A stretch of DNA of 9,333 nt from Acidobacteriota bacterium (GTDB taxonomy: Bacteria; Acidobacteriota; Terriglobia; UBA7540), in the NCBI GenBank assembly GCA_021827255.1, contig JAKAWO010000104.1:1-9333 (forward strand). Reading direction: 5' to 3'. The position numbers and the translations under genes were made by a program. The notes under the pieces were generated by a model. That model was not told the origin of the DNA. It was given only the letters and a program-made list of their open reading frames with translations, and ran no database searches. This document shows positions 5,134-9,333 of the stretch, in pieces; within the stretch, counting starts at the first letter, position 1; the number at the start of each line of letters is the position of its first letter.

Positions 5134-6519
5134 ATGGCGGCGCATTCGCCTGAACAATTGAATCAAGACGTGCTCCGGCCGCTGGTCCGAACCTCGTGGC
5201 GCTTTTATCTGACCGGCGGAATTCTGGGCAGCATTGTTCTGGCGGCTTTGGCGGCTTTCATTTATCAGGTTTATGCGGGCATCGGAGTCTCCGGGCTAGA
5301 TCGGCCCGTTTTTTGGGGATTTTACATTACCAACTTCGTGTTCTGGATCGGCATCAGCCACGCCGGAACTCTGATCTCTGCCATTTTGCGTCTCACCGAC
5401 GCGCGCTGGCGTCGCCCGGTGACTCGGTGCGCGGAGGCTATTACCGTCTTTGCGCTGGTGATCGGGGGCATGTTCCCGATCATTCACCTGGGGCGGCCCT
5501 ATCTGTTCTTTTGGCTGTTTCCCTACCCTAGCGAGCGGGGCATTTGGCCGAATTTCCACTCCCCGCTGCTTTGGGACGCCTTCGCCATTAGCACTTACCT
5601 AACCGGCAGCAGCATCTTCCTCTATTTGCCGACGATTCCCGACTTTGCGCTGGTGCGGGACAAGGCCAAGGGCTGGCGAAGAAAGTTTTACGGATTTCTA
5701 TCGCTCGGCTGGACCGGCACGCCGCGCCAATGGCATCGGCTGGAGATGGCCATGCGCATTATGGCGGTGGTGATTTTGCCCGTGGCTGTGTCCGTGCACA
5801 CGATTGTCTCTTGGGACTTTGCCATGGCGCCGGTGCCGATGTGGCACTCCACGGTGTTCGGCCCGTATTTTGTCGCGGGCGCCATTTTCAGCGGCATTGC
5901 CGCGCTCATCATTGCCATGGCCATCCTCCGCAAAGCGTTCCATCTGGAGGAATATCTGACGCCGTTCCACTTTGATAAGCTCGGCAAGCTGCTGCTCTTG
6001 ATGAGCCTGGTGTGGGGGTACTTTATCGTCGCCGAGCGGCTCACGGTTTGGTACGGCAACGAATCCCCGGAGATGGCGGTATATTGGTCCACTCAGCAGG
6101 GGCGATTCACGCATCTGTTCTGGTTCATGGTCTTTTGCAACTTGGTTATTCCGTTCATCATCCTTTCGATCAAGCAATTTCGCAACTCGATTACCGGCCC
6201 AGTGATTGCCTCCACCACCGTGGTCATTGGCATGTGGATTGAGCGGTTCTTGATTATCGTCCCGCCGCTTGAGCGGAAGTATTTGCCGTATAGCTGGGGC
6301 ACTTACCGGCCCACTTGGGTTGAAATCACGATCACGGCGGGCACGTTCGCGGCGATGGCTTTGTTGTATATGATCTTCTCGAAGCTGGTGCCGATGATTT
6401 CAGTGTGGGAGATGAAGTTAGGCTGGCGACAAGAAGCGGAGTCGCCTCAGCTCGTGACTTCGGAGGCCAGGCTGACGGGTGCGGTTCCAAGTGCAGATTT
6501 GCCCGCTCCCGAGAACTGA
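5134..6519 (+). CDS. actC: NrfD/PsrC-family quinone-binding membrane subunit, ActC-like
   Basis: The protein has 461 residues with about ten hydrophobic helices, near residues 27-49, 60-86, 99-119, 145-166, 206-228, 245-270, 284-306, 328-351, 357-380 and 395-417. The segments W-G-F-Y-I-T-N-F-V-F-W-I-G-I, H-A-G-T-L-I-S-A-I-L and I-H-L-G-R-P are characteristic of ActC-type NrfD proteins. They include polar residues that line the quinone pocket and proton path in the family. It should oxidise menaquinol and pass electrons to B2. The ATG directly follows the TAA of actB2 without a gap. GAGGAG (5118-5123) lies 10 bases ahead, inside actB2, so the two are probably translationally coupled. The C-terminal 35 residues are polar and would lie outside the membrane. 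Polysulfide-reductase PsrC is a distant relative, but the length and ten helices favour ActC. Confidence 0.93.
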   Translation: MAAHSPEQLNQDVLRPLVRTSWRFYLTGGILGSIVLAALAAFIYQVYAGIGVSGLDRPVFWGFYITNFVFWIGISHAGTLISAILRLTDARWRRPVTRCAEAITVFALVIGGMFPIIHLGRPYLFFWLFPYPSERGIWPNFHSPLLWDAFAISTYLTGSSIFLYLPTIPDFALVRDKAKGWRRKFYGFLSLGWTGTPRQWHRLEMAMRIMAVVILPVAVSVHTIVSWDFAMAPVPMWHSTVFGPYFVAGAIFSGIAALIIAMAILRKAFHLEEYLTPFHFDKLGKLLLLMSLVWGYFIVAERLTVWYGNESPEMAVYWSTQQGRFTHLFWFMVFCNLVIPFIILSIKQFRNSITGPVIASTTVVIGMWIERFLIIVPPLERKYLPYSWGTYRPTWVEITITAGTFAAMALLYMIFSKLVPMISVWEMKLGWRQEAESPQLVTSEARLTGAVPSADLPAPEN

Positions 6520-6529
6520 GAGGACTACT

Positions 6530-7054
6530 ATGAAAGCGACCTACGGCCTCTATCCTAATCCAGATTCTGCCGAGCGGGCCATGAACCGGCTTCGCTCCCG
6601 GCGCTCCGCGTTGGGGTTTGAGGTCCGCGACATCTGTTTGGCGGCCTCCGAGCCCCTCGATGAATACGATTTGGGTTGGAGGGAGCAGAAAACTCCCATG
6701 CCGTGGCTGGCGGCTCTCGGCGGATTGATCGGTGGCACTTCCGGTTATCTACTGGTCTCGCTCACGCAGCGGGCCTATCCGCTGCCCACCGGCAATATGC
6801 CCATCGTGGCTCTGTGGCCGACCGGCGTCATCGTTTACGAGCTGACCATGTTGGGCGCCATCTTGACCACCTTCATCTCCTTGCTCATCAGCGCGCGCCT
6901 GCCGCGGTGGAGGAAAACGGTTTACGATCCCGCCGTTTCTGAGGGGAAAATATTGATCGGCGTGGTCAATCCCGAAGAAGCTACTCATGCCGATCTGGTC
7001 AAAACTCTGCTCGAGGCCGGAGCGGAACAAGTTAAGGAATATGTCTCAAGCTGA
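6530..7054 (+). CDS. actD: DUF3341 membrane protein, ActD-like
   Basis: The protein has 174 residues. A soluble N-terminal part opens with A-T-Y-G-L-Y-P-N-P-D-S-A-E-R-A and resembles the DUF3341 fold. Two membrane helices follow (about 57-78 and 91-122), the second beginning with M-P-I-V-A-L-W-P. A soluble C-terminal part ends in an L-L-E-A-G-A-E pattern. DUF3341 proteins are the ActD subunit of ACIII, where a two-helix hairpin packs against ActC with both ends in the cytoplasm; the exact function is not established. The start is ATG 6530. GAGAGGA (6518-6524) overlaps the actC stop and lies 5 bases ahead, whereas the in-frame GTG at 6479 would lie inside actC without such a site. This gene is the strongest single marker that the operon is ACIII-like and not a polysulfide or thiosulfate reductase. 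Confidence 0.9.
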   Translation: MKATYGLYPNPDSAERAMNRLRSRRSALGFEVRDICLAASEPLDEYDLGWREQKTPMPWLAALGGLIGGTSGYLLVSLTQRAYPLPTGNMPIVALWPTGVIVYELTMLGAILTTFISLLISARLPRWRKTVYDPAVSEGKILIGVVNPEEATHADLVKTLLEAGAEQVKEYVSS

Positions 7055-7075
7055 GTCGTCTCATGCCATCAGGCA

Positions 7076-7082
7076 AAGGAGG
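7076..7082 (+). promoter_or_regulatory. Strong ribosome-binding site of actE
   Basis: AAGGAGG lies 5 bases before the ATG at 7088. It is the best Shine-Dalgarno match in the operon, suggesting that the monoheme cytochrome is translated at a higher level than the upstream subunits. Confidence 0.65.
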
Positions 7083-7087
7083 AAATC

Positions 7088-7480
7088 ATGCAAAAAACTT
7101 TTGACAAACGTGGGTATTGGGGTTTGCTGATTGCGGTGGCCACTTTGTGCCCGCTGATGCTCGAAGCCACGGGGGCAAAAAAAAGCGCGGCGCGTCCCGC
7201 CGCCCAAGGATCGGTCAAGGCAGGAAAGGCCCTTTTTGACCAAAACTGCAGCTTGTGTCACTTTCCGGACCAAACTAAGACCAAGATCGGTCCGGGACTT
7301 AAGGACCTTTTCAAAAATAAGACGCTTCCGGTCAGTCACCTGCCTGCGACAGAAGCCAATGTGCGCAAGCAGATCCTCAACGGGAATCCATCCGCCAAGC
7401 CGATGCCCATGCCGCCTTTCAAGCCCAAGCTCAGCGAAAAGGACCTGGCCAACCTGATCGCATATCTGAAGACGCTCTGA
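7088..7480 (+). CDS. actE: Monoheme cytochrome c, ActE-like
   Basis: The protein has 130 residues. A positively charged start and a hydrophobic stretch (about residues 11-26) form a signal peptide or membrane anchor; C21 lacks a proper lipobox context. One heme-binding C54-S-L-C-H58 motif is present. A Met-rich loop, P-M-P-M-P-P-F (105-111), provides the likely axial Met ligand (M106 or M108). It ends with the usual class I helix, D-L-A-N-L-I-A-Y-L-K-T-L. The position after actD matches ActE of ACIII, a monoheme cytochrome c that could deliver electrons to an oxidase. It could equally be a soluble shuttle. The gap from actD is 33 bases. It is the last gene of the operon in this window, followed by a hairpin and a converging gene. 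Confidence 0.9.
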   Translation: MQKTFDKRGYWGLLIAVATLCPLMLEATGAKKSAARPAAQGSVKAGKALFDQNCSLCHFPDQTKTKIGPGLKDLFKNKTLPVSHLPATEANVRKQILNGNPSAKPMPMPPFKPKLSEKDLANLIAYLKTL

Positions 7481-7496
7481 GGTTTCGGCGAGCTAT

Positions 7497-7528
7497 CGGG
7501 TGGCGACATGCCTTTCAGTCGCCACCCG
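7497..7528. terminator. Strong hairpin between converging actE and pncA
   Basis: CGGGTGGCGAC (7497-7507) and its perfect reverse complement (7518-7528) flank a 10-base loop, giving an 11-bp GC-rich stem 16 bases after the actE stop and 12 bases after the pncA stop. Neither side has a T-run, so it is not a textbook intrinsic terminator, but its position suggests a bidirectional stop or 3'-end stabiliser. Confidence 0.6.
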
Positions 7529-7540
7529 GGCCCGGCAACC

Positions 7541-8158
7541 TCACGCTCGATCCGCCGAGGCTGCTTCTGCACAGACAACCTCCGTCGTGACCAACCTGCC
7601 GCCCGCGGCAACAACCTTCTCGACCGCGTTTCGGCCGCCCTCCTCCGTAATCGCTCGGATGGCGTCGCTCACCAAATCAACCTGGTAGCCGCGCCGCAGC
7701 AGGGAAAGGGCGGTGCTCTGGACGCAGTAATCCGTGGCCACACCGAAAACCGCGAACCGGCTGGGGCCGAGGGCGGCGACGATTGCGTCAAAGTTAACAT
7801 TCGTGGTGGCATCGTACTCTTGCTTCGCAATGATGATCTGGCGCGGCCATTCGCTGGGTGCGGAAAACGCCCCAGCCCGGTTCGGAACAATCATCGCTCC
7901 TTCCCATTGTGTTGCGGGAATGCGCCGCTGGCCGGGCGTCCCGGTCACGCAGTGTGGCGGCCATTCGCGGAAGGAGGGATCATCGGGTGGGTGCGCGTCG
8001 GCGGAGGACAGAACCGGGATGCCGCGCGCGCGCGCGAAGTCAAAAAGTTTTTTAAGGTTGGGGATGATTTCGACGGCCCCAGGAACATAAAGGGCGCCGG
8101 AGGGCAGCATAAAATCCACTTGCGTATCGACATCGAAGAAAGCCAAGGAAGCCCGCAC
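7541..8158 (-). CDS. pncA: Nicotinamidase (isochorismatase-like hydrolase)
   Basis: The protein has 205 residues, typical of PncA (about 180-220). It converts nicotinamide to nicotinate and ammonia in the cytoplasm. The catalytic triad is visible as D11 (in V-D-T-Q), K112 (in I-A-K-Q-E-Y-D-A) and C145 (in V-A-T-D-Y-C-V). The metal site is D54, H56 (S-A-D-A-H) and H69 in W-P-P-H-C-V-T-G-T-P-G, the nicotinamidase version of this loop. These features separate it from general isochorismatases. The start is GTG at 8158, chosen because GGGGAGG (8164-8170) lies 5 bases ahead and the frame then opens with the first beta strand. Only 12 bases separate it from the pncB stop, so the two form an operon for consecutive salvage steps. 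The ORF converges with actE across a hairpin. Confidence 0.93.
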   Translation of the reverse strand: MRASLAFFDVDTQVDFMLPSGALYVPGAVEIIPNLKKLFDFARARGIPVLSSADAHPPDDPSFREWPPHCVTGTPGQRRIPATQWEGAMIVPNRAGAFSAPSEWPRQIIIAKQEYDATTNVNFDAIVAALGPSRFAVFGVATDYCVQSTALSLLRRGYQVDLVSDAIRAITEEGGRNAVEKVVAAGGRLVTTEVVCAEAASADRA

Positions 8159-8163
8159 AAAAG

Positions 8164-8170
8164 CCTCCCC
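8164..8170 (-). promoter_or_regulatory. Ribosome-binding site that fixes the GTG start of pncA
   Basis: GGGGAGG on the minus strand ends 5 bases before GTG at 8158-8156 and begins directly after the pncB stop codon (8173-8171). It makes the GTG the clear start in the absence of a nearby ATG. Confidence 0.7.
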
Positions 8171-9333
8171 TCAGGACCGCGCCGGGGGCGAACTCTGAAA
8201 GTACTCCTCGCGCACCCGCTCCAGCAAACGCTCGAGCGCCGGGCTCTTCAACACTGGGTACGGAGGGGCGTCGTCGAGAGCCTGATAAGCGGCCGGCAAA
8301 CGCGCTAAGTTCTCCAAGGCGCGGGCGCGGAGGAGTCCGGTCGGCGCAGGCGGAAACAAGCGGCGCCCCCGCTCCATCATCCGCTCGAGCATCAGAGAGG
8401 CCGCGGGAAAGTTCTCGTTGAACCGACCGATCACGTCGTGCTCGTACTTGCCGTTGTGGAGATAACGAAAGACCTGCTTTCTGCCGGGTGAATATACTTT
8501 CTCCTCGCTGAACTTCGTCTTGTATTCCACGCGGCCCTCCTGCTCGATCTCGACCAGCTTGTAAACCACACCGAGCGCGGGACAATCCTTTGACGTGGAG
8601 AGCTCCGTCCCCACCCCGAACGCATCAATCGGCGCGTTCTCTCGAACTAGAGCTTCAATCTTTTCCTCGTTCAGATCTCCGCTCGCCACAATGACCGCCT
8701 GCCGCAATCCGCCATCATCGAGAATCTGCCGGACTTGGCGGCTTTTTTCCAGCAGATTGCCGCTATCTAGGCGCACTCCGGCGATCTTCTTGCCGAGGGA
8801 TACGGCGGCACGCGCGCCCCGCAGCGAATCGTACGTATCAATCAGCAGGATCGCGTTTTCGGGAAAGGTTTCGGCCAAGGCCTCAAAGCTTTCCCGTTCG
8901 GTGGGGAAAATTTGGGTCCAGGAATGGGCCGCAGTGCCTGCCAGCGGAATGTCGTAACGACGCCCAGCCTCGACGTTCGAGGTGGCAACACAGCCGCCCA
9001 CGTAGGCGGCGCGCGCCGCCCGCACGCCAGCCTCCGGACCGTGGGCCCGACGCGTCCCAAACTCCAGCACCCCGCGCCCCCCGGCAGCCTGAACCACACG
9101 CGCAGCCTTCGAGGCAATCAGCGTCTCAAAGTTGATGACCGAGAGCAGATAGGTCTCGACAATCTGCGCCTCCAGGATGGGCGCCGTGACTTGCAGGATC
9201 GGTTCCTCGGCAAAGACCAGCGATCCTTCCGGAACCGCCAGCACGTCCCCCGTAAATTGGAACTTCCTCAGATAATCGAAGAATGAATCGGAGACTGTCC
9301 GGAAGGTTTTCTCAGAGCGCAGACTGTATCTGT
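8171..9333 (-). CDS. pncB: Nicotinate phosphoribosyltransferase (5' end off right edge)
   Basis: The frame stays open from the stop at 8171 to the window edge, giving about 387 residues. The true start lies outside; the GTG at 9244 is internal because clear family sequence (F-F-D-Y-L-R-K-F-Q-F-T-G-D-V) continues upstream of it. The enzyme joins nicotinate with PRPP, using ATP, to give nicotinate mononucleotide. Visible marks are V-P-E-G-S-L-V-F and E-P-I-L-Q-V-T-A-P, then G-T-R-R-A-H-G-P with the His that is phosphorylated in the family. These are followed by A-T-S-N-V, G-T-A-A-H-S, I-D-T-Y-D-S, V-R-L-D-S-G-N-L and F-G-V-G-T-E-L of the phosphoribosyl-binding barrel. Known members have roughly 400-490 residues, so only a modest N-terminal part is missing. 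It lies upstream of pncA in the same operon, with a 12-base gap. Confidence 0.95.
   Translation of the reverse strand, partial: RYSLRSEKTFRTVSDSFFDYLRKFQFTGDVLAVPEGSLVFAEEPILQVTAPILEAQIVETYLLSVINFETLIASKAARVVQAAGGRGVLEFGTRRAHGPEAGVRAARAAYVGGCVATSNVEAGRRYDIPLAGTAAHSWTQIFPTERESFEALAETFPENAILLIDTYDSLRGARAAVSLGKKIAGVRLDSGNLLEKSRQVRQILDDGGLRQAVIVASGDLNEEKIEALVRENAPIDAFGVGTELSTSKDCPALGVVYKLVEIEQEGRVEYKTKFSEEKVYSPGRKQVFRYLHNGKYEHDVIGRFNENFPAASLMLERMMERGRRLFPPAPTGLLRARALENLARLPAAYQALDDAPPYPVLKSPALERLLERVREEYFQSSPPARS

Noticed and set aside
1493..7480. The operon as a polysulfide, thiosulfate or tetrathionate reductase, or as Qrc
   Set aside because: Those systems share the Mo-like, Fe-S and NrfD subunits, but the DUF3341 gene, pentaheme cytochrome and monoheme cytochrome together point to ACIII. 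The large subunit also lacks a Cys ligand expected in Psr-type enzymes.
7508..8308. 266-codon plus-strand frame
   Set aside because: It is antisense to pncA, whose catalytic residues are all present, and it begins inside the loop of the 7497-7528 hairpin.

Overview
The window reads as chromosomal DNA from a moderately GC-rich, free-living, respiring Gram-negative-type bacterium. The gene styles (a short HU-like protein with a Lys-rich tail, an FmdB-like zinc ribbon, an alternative-complex-III-like operon with split B subunits) would fit Verrucomicrobiota or Acidobacteriota. This placement is a weak inference from style, because no rRNA or marker gene is present. No mobile element, CRISPR array, tRNA or rRNA was seen.

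Layout. (1) Positions 1-554, minus strand: the 5' end of a GNAT acetyltransferase gene of the COG3375 type runs off the left edge, preceded by a complete small FmdB-family zinc-ribbon gene. (2) Positions 555-766: a divergent promoter region with a good sigma70-like site on each strand. (3) Positions 767-1066, plus strand: an HU/IHF-family DNA-binding protein. (4) Positions 1067-1492: a 426-base non-coding stretch with several small dyads, a tandem 7-base repeat, a TTGACA box and a 5' hairpin candidate just before the respiratory operon. (5) Positions 1493-7480, plus strand: six tightly packed genes for a membrane quinol-oxidising complex related to alternative complex III (ACIII). They encode a pentaheme cytochrome (ActA), a Tat-exported molybdopterin-oxidoreductase-like subunit (ActB1), a four-cluster iron-sulfur subunit (ActB2), an NrfD-type quinone-binding membrane protein (ActC), a DUF3341 membrane protein (ActD) and a monoheme cytochrome c (ActE). 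(6) Positions 7497-7528: a strong 11-bp stem between converging genes. (7) Positions 7541-9333, minus strand: the NAD-salvage pair nicotinate phosphoribosyltransferase (pncB, running off the right edge) and nicotinamidase (pncA).

How the genes work together. By analogy with ACIII, ActC would oxidise menaquinol in the membrane. Electrons would pass through the Fe-S clusters of B2 (and perhaps B1) to the hemes of ActA, and then through ActE to a terminal oxidase or other acceptor that is not encoded here. PncA (nicotinamide to nicotinate) and PncB (nicotinate to nicotinate mononucleotide) form two consecutive steps of pyridine salvage.

The most interesting part is the ACIII-like operon. B1 and B2 are separate genes. 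B1 keeps exactly four Cys in its mature part, arranged as the N-terminal [4Fe-4S] (FS0) motif of true molybdoenzymes, yet it has no other Cys to serve as a molybdenum ligand. B2 has 15 Cys with one ligand replaced by Thr. No second NrfD-like gene (actF) or oxidase follows. This looks like an intermediate between catalytic molybdoenzyme complexes and canonical ACIII. I do not claim that it is undescribed.
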